A stretch of 64,000 nt of DNA from JAJPJE01 sp963848375. Its GTDB lineage: Bacteria; Acidobacteriota; Terriglobia; Terriglobales; Acidobacteriaceae. Within the stretch, counting starts at the first letter, position 1; the number at the start of each line of letters is the position of its first letter. Under the pieces are notes generated by a model, which did not search any database, had not been told where the DNA came from, and saw only the letters and a list, made by a program, of their open reading frames with translations. Made by a program: the position numbers and the translations under genes. Location: the NCBI GenBank assembly GCA_963848375.1, contig CAWKDK010000013.1, positions 124,001 to 188,000 of the forward strand, given 5' to 3'. This document shows positions 1 through 9,643 of this stretch, one piece after another.

Positions 1-2
1 CA

Positions 3-3000
3 AGCAAGCTGGCGCACATCTTCCAGTACGCGATTAATGCGGGGATCAGCCAGGAAGCTTCGGGGCCACTGGTCGAATTCATTTACGAAGGCATCGCGGT
101 TCTCGAATCCGACCTGCTGATGGTCAGCACGAACGGGGTGGAATCGGAAGACGAGTTCCAGGGTTTCAAGGAAAAGTATCCATACGCCTTCCAGAGTACG
201 GAAGCAGCTAAAGAGCCGGAGCCGGTTGCGGCGCCCGATCCTGAGCGGCATCCGATGCCGCCTGCCAGTTGGGAGCCGGAGCCGCTTGTTCATGAGGCGC
301 ACGAACAACCTCAGGTCGCGCTGCCGACATTCGATGAGCCAACGCCAGTTTTGGAAGAAGCTTCGCAGCCAGTTGCGCCGCCGGTAGTGACACCGCCTGT
401 CGTCGCAGAGCCAACGCCTGCTGTACCGCCGCGGCCTGCTGCAACTGTGGTAACGCCGCAGAGAGCGATGCCAGTTCGCAAACCGGAGACGCCGAAGATT
501 CAGATCCCGGATTTGGCGCCGGATGATGAAGTCCCGGCCGAGGTGCTGGAGTTCTTCGTTCCCGAAGTCGAAGAGCATATACAGGCGGTGACGGACTGCC
601 TGTTGTCGCTCGAGGCAAATCCAAATCCCGAAGATATTCACCGACTGTTCCGCGCGATGCATACGATCAAGGGATCCGCGGCGCAGGTTGGATTGCATCG
701 AATTTCCCGTGTTGCCCACCGCGCCGAAGATCTCGTCGGACGATTGCGCGATGGTGAGCTGCGGCCCAGTGCGTCGATTGTCGATATCTGCCTGGAATCC
801 GTCGATGCCCTGAAGAAGTTCCTCTACAACCAGTGGCCCGACGAAGCGACGCTTCAGGCGAGCGTGAAGTCGCTCCTGACGCGCATTGCGAATCTCGCGC
901 CGGAAGAACAGGAAGAGGGCGCGGCGCGACGCCCGTTGAAGAAGCTCCGGCTCCCTCGATGGAAGATTTCCTCGGGATTGCTGATCAACCGAAGGCAGTC
1001 GTTAGCGAGGCATCTGCGCGACCATCGGCTCCTGTGGCTTTGCCGCAGTTCGCACAGACGATTGCAGCGCCGGTCTTCGTTCCCCCTTCGGCAGTTGAAC
1101 CGCTACGCGCGCCTGAACACAAGGAAGCAGCAGCGGCTGTCCCGCCGGATCATTCACCGGAAGCGGAAGAGATCATTGTTGGTTCGCGCAAAGCTTCTGG
1201 CGGTACGCCGCCATCGAAGTCGGTGCGCATCGGCCTCGAGCGATTGGACCGCATGATGAACGCGGTCGGCGAACTGGTGATCAACCGCACGCGCATGTTA
1301 GGGCGCGTGGCTGAATTGGAACGCCTGGCCGATGTGCTGAACTTCTCCAAGGCGAGGCTGATCGATAAGGTCACCGAGTTCCAGGAGAAGCACGAGTTCA
1401 ACAACATTCTCGGCAGCAGCAACTCGCAACCACCAGTCGCGCCCGCAGAACTATCCGCCACTTGCCTCGATGAGTGGCTTCGCACCGCCGGATTCAGGCT
1501 GGCCGGTGAGCGAGTCGTATCCGTTCCGCGGAGGCTATTCGAGTTATTCACACTCGTTCGATCCCTCGCTCGCTGAGTTCAGCGAGTTGGAAATGGATCG
1601 CTATGACGAGTTCAACATCCTCTCGCGCTCGCTGACCGAAATCTCGGCAGATATTACCGAGGTTCTTAGTCAGCTCGATGGATTTGTGCGTCGGGTGGAT
1701 GGCGACATCGACGAGTTCACCAAGCTTGCGCACCGTCTGCAGGATGAAATCACGCAGGCGCGCATGGTGCCGATCGGCAACCTTTATACGCGCATCGCTC
1801 GCACGGCCCGCGACGCGGCGAAGGCTTCGAACAAGCTGATCGACCTGAAGCTGGAAGGTGACGACACCGAACTCGACAACAACATTATTCAGCAAATCGC
1901 CGATCCGCTGCTGCACCTGGTCCGCAACTCGGTTGCGCACGGTATCGAGCGCGCCGAAGAGCGCTATGAGTCGGGCAAGTCCGATCATGGCAATGTGGCT
2001 GTTCGTGCCTACCATCGCGGCAATCACATATACATCGAAGTAGAAGACGACGGCCGCGGTATCGATTACGAAAAAGTTCGGCACACGGCGACCGATCTTG
2101 GTCTGCTGTCCGCGGAGCAAGCGGCGCAAACCCCAGATCGCGACTTACTGGAGCTGCTATTCCATCCGGGATTCTCGACTGCGCCGCGTAAGACGGAACT
2201 GGCTGGGCGTGGAGTTGGATTGGATGTTGTCCGAGCGAATCTCAGCGCTCTGAACGGCGAAATTGAGATCGACACGCAGAAAGGTGTGGGCACGCGCTTC
2301 ACGCTGAAAGTCCCGCTCACGCTGATCATCTCGCAGGCGTTGTTTGTGCGCTGCGGAGAAGCGCAGTTCGCATTCCCGCTGTCGTTCGTGGAAGAGATCC
2401 GCCGCTTGCGCGAGAGCGACATCGAAGAAGTTGGCGAGAAGTTGCTCACAAAAGTACGCGACGAAGTCACAGAGATCGTTCGTCTCGATCGCGAACTGGG
2501 ATTGCCGCCGATCGAGCCGGTCAATGGCTTCTATCGGCTGGTGATCGTGAACATTGGCGGACGCCAGGTTGGCATCGTCGTCGAAGAGGTCCTGCGCAAA
2601 GACGAAATCGTCATCAAGAATATGGGCGAGTACCTGCGGAACGTGAAGCTGTTCCCAGGCGCAACGATCGCTCCGGACGGAAGCTTGATTCTGCTGGTCG
2701 ATCTGAATCGACTGGTCGTCGGTGAATCGATCGAGCACAAGCCGCTGATGTTATCGGCGGCTGCCGCGCGCGTTTTCGCTCCTGGCTCGATGGCGGTCGC
2801 GCACAACAGCATTCCGCGTGAAGCGATTGCGCCGGTGCCAGACGAGAAAGTCATCGTGCTGGCTGACGATTCGATCAGCGTGCGCAAGTTTGTAGGGCGG
2901 ATGCTGGAAAAAGCCGGCTATCGCGTGAAGCTTGCGGCTGACGGTCTGGAAGCGCTCGAAATCGTGTTGCAGGGCGGATGCGACCTGGTAATCACCGACC

Positions 3001-3263
3001 TTGAGATGCCGCGAACTAACGGCTACGAGTTGATGATGCACCTTCGCCAGAATCCAGACACCAAACGAATACCGGTGATGGTAGTCACGTCGCGTGCGGG
3101 CGCGAAGCACCGCGAGCGCGCCATGAGCGAGGGTGCAACGGCGTTCATGGTGAAGCCGGTACAGGAAGATCAATTGATTGCTTCGGTTGCGCAAATGATT
3201 GGGCACGCGCTGCCGCACTTGGCTGCCAATGCAGCGGCGGCTGGGGCAGAAGTACAGGTCTAG
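3..3263 (+). CDS. Hybrid CheA-type histidine kinase (ChpA/PilL-like), 5' end outside window, two apparent frameshifts
   Basis: The frame is open to the left edge, so the start lies outside the window. The first 40 residues look like the C-terminal helices of one HPt domain. After a Pro/Ala-rich linker comes a second HPt with phosphorylatable His in MHTIKGSA (codon at 660). Then follow the P3 dimerisation helices (RMMNAVGELVINR), an HATPase domain (LLHLVRNSVAHGIE, DDGRGI, GRGVGLDVV), a CheW-like P5 domain and a C-terminal receiver (LADDS, VITDLEMP, K of MVKPV). Reading moves from frame 3 to frame 2 near 925-938 and back near 1432-1450. Each is explained by one missing and one extra base, and protein-like sequence continues across both. 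The order matches Chp/Frz-type kinases of twitching or gliding systems. Probably a functional gene with sequence errors. Confidence 0.88.
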
Positions 3264-3272
3264 GGACAGAAG

Positions 3273-4424
3273 ATGAGTGCTGGTCAAAGAACGCGGGTGC
3301 TGATCGTCGATGATTCGGCGTTCATGCGCAAGGTGCTGCAAAGCATCATTGCGGCCGATCCGCAGATGGAGGTCGTGGGCGAAGCGCGCGACGGCCGCGA
3401 GGCTGTGTCTCTGAACGAGTCGCTCAACCCCGACGTGATCAGCATGGACATCAATATGCCGCACATGGACGGGCTGCAAGCATCCGAAGCGATTATGGCG
3501 CGGAATCCGCGGCCGATAGTGATTGTGAGCTCGGAAGCGCGCGACGGAGCGGAGGCGACTTTGCGAGCGCTCGAAATTGGAGCTATCGATTTTGTGCCGA
3601 AGCCGACGAACGCGATCGATCTCGATATGAATTCGGTGCGGGACGAACTGTGCCGCAAATTGAAGGTCGCTTCGCGGGTTCGCGTGGTTCGTACGATTCG
3701 CAATAACAATAACGGTAGTGGGAACAATGGTGGAGGCAATGGAACAGCATCGGCACCTCCGGCGAAACCGGTTGCGAGCGTCAGCGCCCAGGCGGCTCCG
3801 ATGCATGCCGCGCCAGATGCGGCGAATGGGCGTTTCCCGATTATCGTGGTTGCGGCTTCAACCGGTGGGCCACAGACGTTGATGAATTTTGTCCCGATGT
3901 TCCCGCACGATTTTATGGGCGCGGTGATTCTGGTCCAGCATATGCCGGGAACGTTCACCAGCCAGTTCGCACATCAGCTCGCAGAAGTTGCGAAGATTCG
4001 TGTCAAGGAAGCGCAACACGGAGAAATGGTGCAGCCGGGCGTCTTCTATGTCTGCCCTGGATCGCATCATCTGCGCATCACGCCCCAGGGCAGAATCGCA
4101 CTCGATGAAGGCGAACGTATCAATGGGTATCGTCCGTGCGCCGACGTCACCTTGGAAACTGCCGCCGCTTACAGCGGTCCGATGACCACTGGAATCATCC
4201 TTACCGGAATGGGATCGGACGGCGCAAAGGGTTCGCAGTCAGTAAAAGCCTCAGGTGGACACGTGATCGCGCAGGACGAAGTTACTTCGGTAATTTTCGG
4301 AATGCCCGCGGAGGCGATAAAAACCGGAGCAGTAGATCAGGTGCTCGGGATCGACGCCATTGTTCCGGCGGTCGAGAAACGTGTCTTATACCTGATGGGT
4401 GCGGCCAGGGTAGGTGCGATGTGA
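3273..4424 (+). CDS. cheB: Protein-glutamate methylesterase CheB
   Basis: CheB removes methyl groups from (or deamidates) chemoreceptor glutamates when its receiver is phosphorylated by CheA. The N-terminal receiver (residues about 5-120) has VDDSAFMRK, the acceptor Asp in ISMDINMP, and the conserved Lys in VPKPT. An Asn/Gly-rich linker leads to the methylesterase domain (about 185-375) with the catalytic Ser of AASTGGP, His of QHMPG and Asp of GMGSDGA. It starts 10 bases after the hybrid kinase behind a purine-rich stretch (agggacagaag), and its last codons overlap the next gene, so it is part of the same operon. Length 383 residues is normal for the family. Confidence 0.95.
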   Translation: MSAGQRTRVLIVDDSAFMRKVLQSIIAADPQMEVVGEARDGREAVSLNESLNPDVISMDINMPHMDGLQASEAIMARNPRPIVIVSSEARDGAEATLRALEIGAIDFVPKPTNAIDLDMNSVRDELCRKLKVASRVRVVRTIRNNNNGSGNNGGGNGTASAPPAKPVASVSAQAAPMHAAPDAANGRFPIIVVAASTGGPQTLMNFVPMFPHDFMGAVILVQHMPGTFTSQFAHQLAEVAKIRVKEAQHGEMVQPGVFYVCPGSHHLRITPQGRIALDEGERINGYRPCADVTLETAAAYSGPMTTGIILTGMGSDGAKGSQSVKASGGHVIAQDEVTSVIFGMPAEAIKTGAVDQVLGIDAIVPAVEKRVLYLMGAARVGAM

Positions 4425-4987
4425 GATTAACGCGTGGACAACGCGGGAAGCATCTCGCCTCGCCCGGCGGACAGGCTGCCATTCTGTTCACCGTTGGCGA
4501 GTTCACCTTTGCTGTGCCTGCCGATGTGATTCGCGAGATCCAGGGACTGCAGGACTTGCGCCTGATTGCCTCGGAACTCACGCCGATACGCACTCTGCAC
4601 AATACTCCCGCTCCGGGAATTGGAGCGCTGGGGAAGAAAGTTCGCCACACGCTGCACCGTGGTAACCGCCTGCATTTCGTGATCGACGCCAACTTCTTTT
4701 TTGGATTGCCGCCCAGCAGCAGCACGCGGGTGTTGGTATTTCGTGGTCAACCAGTGGGACTGAAGGTCGACGGTATCGAGCGCATGACGATGATCACGCG
4801 GACTGTACCGCTGCCGCTCGCTTTCCGAGGTGAAGAACGGCGTTGGTACGCGAAGCTTGCGATCGTGGAGAACCGCGTAGTTCCAGTACTGAACACTGAT
4901 GCGCTGCTGAGTCGACTGGAAATCACGACACTGGAAACATTGCTGGCTCGCAGCGAAGAAAACATCTTTTCGGCGGTGGGCTCATGA
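4421..4987 (+). CDS. CheW-like adaptor protein
   Basis: A 188-residue protein that is essentially one CheW domain: two SH3-like halves with VGEFTFAVPADVIREI near the start and the VGLKVDGIERM region near residue 110. CheW proteins couple chemoreceptors to CheA. I chose GTG at 4421 because it overlaps the cheB stop (GTGA) in the same way that the following genes overlap by ATGA. An insertion-like loop (residues about 55-85, ending NFFFGLP) is longer than in standard CheW. The presence of two different CheW proteins in a row suggests that each serves a different receptor set or array position, which is an inference. Confidence 0.82.
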   Translation: MRLTRGQRGKHLASPGGQAAILFTVGEFTFAVPADVIREIQGLQDLRLIASELTPIRTLHNTPAPGIGALGKKVRHTLHRGNRLHFVIDANFFFGLPPSSSTRVLVFRGQPVGLKVDGIERMTMITRTVPLPLAFRGEERRWYAKLAIVENRVVPVLNTDALLSRLEITTLETLLARSEENIFSAVGS

Positions 4988-5403
4988 GCGCCGTCAGTTC
5001 GTTTGTGCTGTTTCCGATGGGAGAGAAGCACTTTGCGCTCCCGGCGGATCGCGTCACTGAGCTTGCTCAAGTCGACCAGCCGCAGACGATTCCGCACACT
5101 ACGCCCTTTTTGACCGGCGTGCTGGTTCGGAGAGGCGAAGTGATTCCGGTGTGGGACATTGCTCCTTCTCTGGTTGGTCCGGATGCTCCGGCGCGGAAGT
5201 TTTATCTGATTGCGCGGCGTCGATTCGGTTCCGCGGAAGAGAGCACCGCAATTCCGGTAAGCGGCGACTGTGAGTTGCTCAATAAAGAAATGACGGCGCC
5301 GGTTGGCAAGGCCGCGCCTTATGTAGAAGGTTTATTGACTTTGGAAAATGAAGTGGTGGAAGTAATCAGCCTGGAAGCGTTGGCTGCGGAGGAGGCGTCA
5401 TGA
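4984..5403 (+). CDS. CheW-like protein
   Basis: A compact 139-residue CheW-domain protein (FVLFPMGEKHFALPADRV at the start, VLVRRGEVIPVWDI in the middle). It overlaps the preceding CheW-like gene and the following gene by ATGA on both sides, so translation is probably coupled. The central IPVWD segment corresponds to the ... NLRG..IPVIDL motif of CheW, but the usual NLRG is VRRG here. The protein is an adaptor of the Chp-type array encoded by this operon. A divergent sequence makes receptor specificity impossible to judge. Confidence 0.82.
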   Translation: MSAVSSFVLFPMGEKHFALPADRVTELAQVDQPQTIPHTTPFLTGVLVRRGEVIPVWDIAPSLVGPDAPARKFYLIARRRFGSAEESTAIPVSGDCELLNKEMTAPVGKAAPYVEGLLTLENEVVEVISLEALAAEEAS

Positions 5404-6182
5404 CGACGGCTACTTCGGGAATCGGCAAACTCCTGGTTATCGATAGTAACGTGCTGTTTGCGAAGCGATTGTCGAACGCGTTGCGCGAAGAGGGCTTTGA
5501 AGTGAATCACTCGATGGATGCCGCGTATGCCCTCACGATGCTGGAGTGGGACATGCCGGATGCGATTCTGTGTGCCACGAATCTACGCGAGATGGGCGCG
5601 TTCGAGATTGTTCCGATCCTGCATGCGGATCAAAAGACGTCGCACATTCCGGTGATTGCACTGGGCGAAGACAGCGAGAACAGCCTGATGGCTGCCTTTC
5701 GCGCCGGATGCGATGACTGCGTCAGCCGCAAACTCGCTCCCGAAGGAATCGCCGCGCATGTTCGCACTTTCTTGCGCAGCCGCGAAGAAGGATTCCAGCC
5801 TACGCAAATGCTGGAAAGTTCGCAGACTTCGCTGGAAGGCAACCTTTCGCACCTGGATTTGCCTGGCGTGATCCAGATGCTACAACACTCGCGCCAGAGC
5901 GGTTCGCTCCACATCAATGCCGGTCAGACGGACGGCATTCTCATCTTCGATGGTGGCCAGTTGAGCCATGCGGAGGCGGGCGATCTGATTGGCGACGATG
6001 CCGTGATCCAGATTGTGAAGTGTTGCAACCAGGTGGAGAGCGGAGTTTACAAGTTTATTCACGGCTACGCGCCCGGTACGCGTACCGTGCTGCATTCGGC
6101 TACCGAACTCATGCTGCAGGCACTTCGCGAAATTGATGAGGAGCAGGAGCAGCAACCCAGCGACGAAGGAGTGCTGCCATGA
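5400..6182 (+). CDS. Degenerate receiver fused to PATAN (DUF4388) domain
   Basis: 260 residues. Residues about 8-125 have a receiver fold pattern, but the position of the phospho-acceptor Asp is Ala (AILCATNLREM) and the acidic pair is reduced (LLVIDSN). The Lys is kept (VSRKLAP). Residues about 145-240 match the PATAN/DUF4388 domain (LPGVIQMLQHSRQSGSLHI then GILIFDGGQLSHAEAG). PATAN proteins accompany type IV pilus and gliding signalling systems and act by protein interaction. The domain set and the ATGA overlaps with both neighbours place it in the Chp-type operon. The receiver is probably not phosphorylated (inference from the missing Asp). Confidence 0.85.
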   Translation: MTTATSGIGKLLVIDSNVLFAKRLSNALREEGFEVNHSMDAAYALTMLEWDMPDAILCATNLREMGAFEIVPILHADQKTSHIPVIALGEDSENSLMAAFRAGCDDCVSRKLAPEGIAAHVRTFLRSREEGFQPTQMLESSQTSLEGNLSHLDLPGVIQMLQHSRQSGSLHINAGQTDGILIFDGGQLSHAEAGDLIGDDAVIQIVKCCNQVESGVYKFIHGYAPGTRTVLHSATELMLQALREIDEEQEQQPSDEGVLP

Positions 6183-6961
6183 GCGCCCCTACTGTATTTT
6201 TTATCGACGATAGCGCAACCATGCGCGAGGTCATCAAGATCGCATTCCGCCGCGAGAACATCGAGGTGGTTGCCTGTCACGATGGTGATGCCGCCATTGC
6301 CCAAATGCAGCAACAGCATCCTGACGTAGTCATCAGCGATGTGATTATGCCAGGCAAGGACGGGTATGAGGTCTGTCAGCAGATCAAACAGACGCCCGGT
6401 TTTGGCAATACGCCGGTTGTGCTGATGTCAGGCGTGGTGAATCGCAACGTTGCGGAGAAAGCGTTCGCCGTGAAGGCCGACGAGCTGATCCGCAAACCAT
6501 TTCAACCGCAAGATCTGATCGCCCGCGTCAAACAGCTGTTAGAAAATAAGAAGAACGCTCCGGTGACGGCGCCCGTGCCCGTGATTGCGGCGCCAGCGCC
6601 GCCGGTAGCACCTCCGCCGATGGCCGCACCTGCTCGCGCAAATGGGAATGGGCAGGGAGCTCCGGCAACGACGCTGAGCGACATTTTCTCTGCTCCGGTT
6701 CCGCCGCGCGCGCCGGCTCCCGAGTACGTAAATGCTCCCGCAGTTGCCGTGGCTGCGCCTGCACCCGTGGCTCAGGCGGCTCGCATTCCCTCACCACCGG
6801 TGCGAACAGCAATTTCATCGAATGGCGATATCGGCAAACTCCGCATCGAAGTAATGCGTCTGGAGAATCTGGTGAAGAAGTTGCATTCCGAGCTGGAAGC
6901 CGAACGCGAATACGCCCGAGCCCTCGAGGAGCACATCAAGACTTTGCAGGAGAACGATTAG
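6179..6961 (+). CDS. Response regulator with C-terminal coiled coil
   Basis: A canonical receiver occupies residues 4-120: FFIDDSATMRE, acceptor Asp in VVISDVIMP, Thr/Ser switch in VLMSG and Lys in IRKPF. It is followed by about 90 residues rich in Ala and Pro, then a C-terminal helix with heptad pattern (RLENLVKKLHSELEAEREYA). There is no DNA-binding or enzymatic output domain, so it is likely an output or localisation factor of the chemosensory array. It overlaps the PATAN gene by ATGA and is the last gene of the operon, followed by a strong hairpin. Confidence 0.88.
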   Translation: MSAPTVFFIDDSATMREVIKIAFRRENIEVVACHDGDAAIAQMQQQHPDVVISDVIMPGKDGYEVCQQIKQTPGFGNTPVVLMSGVVNRNVAEKAFAVKADELIRKPFQPQDLIARVKQLLENKKNAPVTAPVPVIAAPAPPVAPPPMAAPARANGNGQGAPATTLSDIFSAPVPPRAPAPEYVNAPAVAVAAPAPVAQAARIPSPPVRTAISSNGDIGKLRIEVMRLENLVKKLHSELEAEREYARALEEHIKTLQEND

Positions 6962-7022
6962 CGCTAGCTTCTTGCCGATCGAATACTAAGTTTGTGCCGC
7001 AAGCATCGCAGGCGGCACCACT

Positions 7023-7061
7023 GAAAGGCGTCCTGATCGATTGTGAATCAGGATGCCTTTC
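7023..7061 (+). terminator. Rho-independent-type terminator of the Chp-like operon
   Basis: GAAAGGCGTCCTGAT and its near-perfect complement ATCAGGATGCCTTTC form a 15-bp stem (one G-U pair) with a 9-base loop, followed by GTGTTT. It lies 60 bases after the last operon gene. Confidence 0.8.
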
Positions 7062-7119
7062 GTGTTTATGGCCGGAGGACGACGTTTACCGCTGACTACT
7101 TAAAACCAAGATTGTGAGT

Positions 7120-7134
7120 TATCTCAACCTGACA
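7120..7134. repeat. Partial copy of TATCTCAnnnTGAGATA palindrome
   Basis: TATCTCAACCTGACA sits in the 180-base gap between the operon terminator and the next gene. It matches the left half and centre of the palindrome repeated at 57-63 kb; the right half is eroded. It lacks the longer flanks of those copies. Confidence 0.45.
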
Positions 7135-7242
7135 ATGTGGGAGAGCCATTGAATTTCTGTTGGACTCTGCCCGCCCTTGGGTATTACTTTGTTCGCCACG
7201 CCCTGCTCGCGCTGCGACTGATAGTTATCATTGGAGCACCTC

Positions 7243-7602
7243 ATGAATGCGAAGCGCCCAGTCTCCGTAACCATCATTGCCATCCTTTATTTGGCAGTGG
7301 GAATTGCCGGTTTTGTCGGTCACGGGTATGAGGCCCTGACGGCCAGACATTTTCCTGCTGATGCGATCGCGATTGAAATCACCGAGTTCGCCGCGATCGT
7401 CACCGGGGCTTTCCTGTTGCGCGGCCAGAATTGGGCGCGCTGGCTGGCGGTGGCGTGGATGGCTTTCCACGTTGCCATCAGTGTGTTTCATCCGCTTCGC
7501 GAACTTGCCATCCACGCTGTGTTCCTGGTCCTGATTGCCTGGATTCTATTTCGCCCAGGAGCGACCCGGTATTTTCGCAACGCCGAAGCGACATCGACAT
7601 AG
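7243..7602 (+). CDS. Small integral membrane protein
   Basis: 119 residues with about four hydrophobic segments (for example VTIIAILYLAVGIAGFVG and FLVLIAWILF). I use ATG 7243, which has GGAG six bases upstream (7233-7236); an in-frame TTG at 7231 is less likely. There is no enzymatic motif. The pattern resembles small DoxX-like or uncharacterised acidobacterial membrane proteins, but no family can be named with certainty. It converges with an oxidoreductase gene on the minus strand 13 bases downstream. Confidence 0.72.
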   Translation: MNAKRPVSVTIIAILYLAVGIAGFVGHGYEALTARHFPADAIAIEITEFAAIVTGAFLLRGQNWARWLAVAWMAFHVAISVFHPLRELAIHAVFLVLIAWILFRPGATRYFRNAEATST

Positions 7603-7615
7603 GCGATTCGAGGTA

Positions 7616-8654
7616 TCACCCAGCAACTCGCAAAACGATCTTGCCCCGCGCATGTGGAGCGCCCGCCAGCATCTCGTGTGCGACGCGGACTTGATCGAGC
7701 GGAAGCACCGTACCAACTTGAGTGGACAGCGTCCCGGATGCAAACATTTCAGAGATCGCGTCCAGCCTTGCAGTCGTCACATCCACATAAAAGAAGACGG
7801 ACCGAATATCGGAGCGCTGCGGAGGAAGAGGGTCGGGGGATACGACGGATACGAGAATTCCGCCTGGGTTTAACGCCCGGGCTGCTTCTTCGCGTGTATT
7901 CCCCCCGACCAGGTCCAACACCGAGTCGACGGACCAGGCGGTGTAGTCGAGCTTATCGGACCTGTAATCGATAACGGTTTCGGCTCCGAGACTGCGCACA
8001 TACTCAAGGTCGTTGAGCCCCTGCAGTCGCGATGACATGAACTCGAGAGCGAGCAGCGAACTGAACGGCGTAAGCACCAACATTTCCAGCTGCTCCGAGA
8101 ATGAGCACGGTTTGACCGCTCTGAACGTGCGCGTAATCGAACAACATTTGCCAAGCCGTGACGGCTACGACGGGCACAGATGCTGCTTCGACGTGGGTTA
8201 AGCGCGAGGGCTTGCGCGCCACCATGCCGCTTGAGGCCAGAGCATATTCCGCATTGGCTCCACAGAACTGCGGGTTGGTGACGCCGTATACTTCATCACC
8301 TCGGTTAAAGCCGGTCACTCCCGGTCCAACTGCCTCGACGACGCCAGAGAGATCGGATCCAAGGGTGAGTGGAGGCGGCGGGCTGACTTTGCTCTTACCT
8401 TCACGAATCAGCGCATCCCACGGACCAACTCCGGCTGCGGCCACACGTACGAGGATCTCGCCATGGCCTGGAATTGGGCGAGAAACATCGTCAATGACAA
8501 TGACGTTGGGTGAACCGAATCGGTGGATTCTTGCGGCTCTCAATCTTTGCTCTCTGATGTCTGCTCTGTCGGGATCGGCCCGGAGTGTCGACAACGGTTT
8601 AGATGCCAGATCGATACGGCGATGCGAATGTTCAACAAGCTTCATTGACATCAA
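7616..8654 (-). CDS. Zinc-less quinone reductase / alcohol dehydrogenase-like MDR oxidoreductase, one frameshift
   Basis: An NADPH-dependent medium-chain oxidoreductase. The N-terminal GroES-like part contains PIPGHGEILVRVAAAGVGPWD and LGSDLSGVVEAVGPGV. The Rossmann part has VLILGAAGNVGAYAVQ, and the C-terminal part runs from SLGAETVIDYRSD to HARGKIVLRV. No catalytic Zn ligands of alcohol dehydrogenases are visible, so it is of the quinone reductase type. The frame changes once near 8020-8060, just after the nucleotide-binding glycine motif; joining both frames gives a normal-length protein. The start is uncertain: ATG 8654, or TTG 8543, which would give the more usual N-terminus beginning RAARIHRFG. 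A sequence error or a recent mutation would both explain the frameshift. Confidence 0.8.
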
Positions 8655-8733
8655 ATTTCACTAGATGTTACCGTCCGCGTGTCCCCTCACACCAGCAAGC
8701 CAGCATCAGGCTCGCGGGGGACCCCGGACGCGA

Positions 8734-9633
8734 ATGCGCCACAGAATCGAATATCTGCCAGTCTGGATAGTGGTGAAACTGTTCGGCCTAATGCCGCGTC
8801 CATTGGCGCGCGCGTGCGGAATCCTCCTTGGCCAGCTTGTCTATGTTCTTCACGGTCGTCTTCGGCGTGTTGGCTTTCGTAATCTGCAGATGGCATTTCC
8901 ACAGATGTCGGTACGTCAGCGGCGCCGCATAATCCACGGCGTATTCACTACGCTGGGGCGGCAGCTTGCCGATTTCTGCCAATTCCCGTCGTATACGCGC
9001 AAGAACATTTCCTCGCTTGCTATTTACGAAGGATATGAAGCCTACGACGCTGCTAACGCGCGCGGCAAAGGTGTGCTTTTCCTGACTGCGCACCTGGGTG
9101 GATGGGAAATTGGTTCGTTCGCGCACTCGCTATTTGGGAATCCGCTGAACGTCGTGGTTCGCGCACTGGACAATCCCTACCTGGACGAAATGGTAGACCG
9201 GTATCGAACCTTGCATGGCAATCGGACGTTCGAGAAGCAGGACTTTGCCCGCGGCCTGCTGGCAGCCATGAAAAAAGGAGAGACGGTCGGGCTGTTGATG
9301 GACCAGAACATGACGCCGCCGCAGGGCGTGTTCGTGCCATTCTTCGGCATTCCGGCCTGCACGGCCAGCGGACTGGCGCGCGTGGCTCTGCATACGGATG
9401 CGGCTGTGATTCCGGCGTTCACGATCTGGGATTCGGTGCTCCGCCGCTACCGAGTGCGCTTCGATCCGGCGCTCACGCTGATCCGGACGGGTGACGGTGA
9501 ACGGGATGTGATTGAGAATACCGCCTTGTTTACGAAGGTGATTGAGGATTACGTCCGGCAATATCCCGACCAGTGGCTTTGGGTGCACAAACGCTGGAAG
9601 ACTCGTCCAGAGGGCCAGCCGCCACTATACTGA
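8734..9633 (+). CDS. Lipid A biosynthesis acyltransferase, LpxL/HtrB family
   Basis: 299 residues. The enzyme transfers a secondary acyl chain to a lipid A precursor at the inner membrane, using acyl-ACP. The catalytic HX4(D/E) motif is AHLGGWE (near residue 114), followed by GLLMDQNM and PFFG, which are conserved in this family. An N-terminal hydrophobic segment (WIVVKLFGLMP...) anchors it. I use ATG 8734 (MRHRIEYLP) because the 23 upstream residues of a longer frame are not family-like. The neighbouring lpxD 10 bases downstream supports a role in lipid A synthesis. Which of LpxL, LpxM or LpxP it corresponds to cannot be decided. Confidence 0.87.
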   Translation: MRHRIEYLPVWIVVKLFGLMPRPLARACGILLGQLVYVLHGRLRRVGFRNLQMAFPQMSVRQRRRIIHGVFTTLGRQLADFCQFPSYTRKNISSLAIYEGYEAYDAANARGKGVLFLTAHLGGWEIGSFAHSLFGNPLNVVVRALDNPYLDEMVDRYRTLHGNRTFEKQDFARGLLAAMKKGETVGLLMDQNMTPPQGVFVPFFGIPACTASGLARVALHTDAAVIPAFTIWDSVLRRYRVRFDPALTLIRTGDGERDVIENTALFTKVIEDYVRQYPDQWLWVHKRWKTRPEGQPPLY

Positions 9634-9643
9634 GCGTTCTCCT

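Noticed and set aside
2751..3806. Long minus-strand open frame (351 codons) opposite the hybrid CheA and cheB
   Set aside because: His/Arg-rich translation without domains; a shadow of well-supported plus-strand genes.
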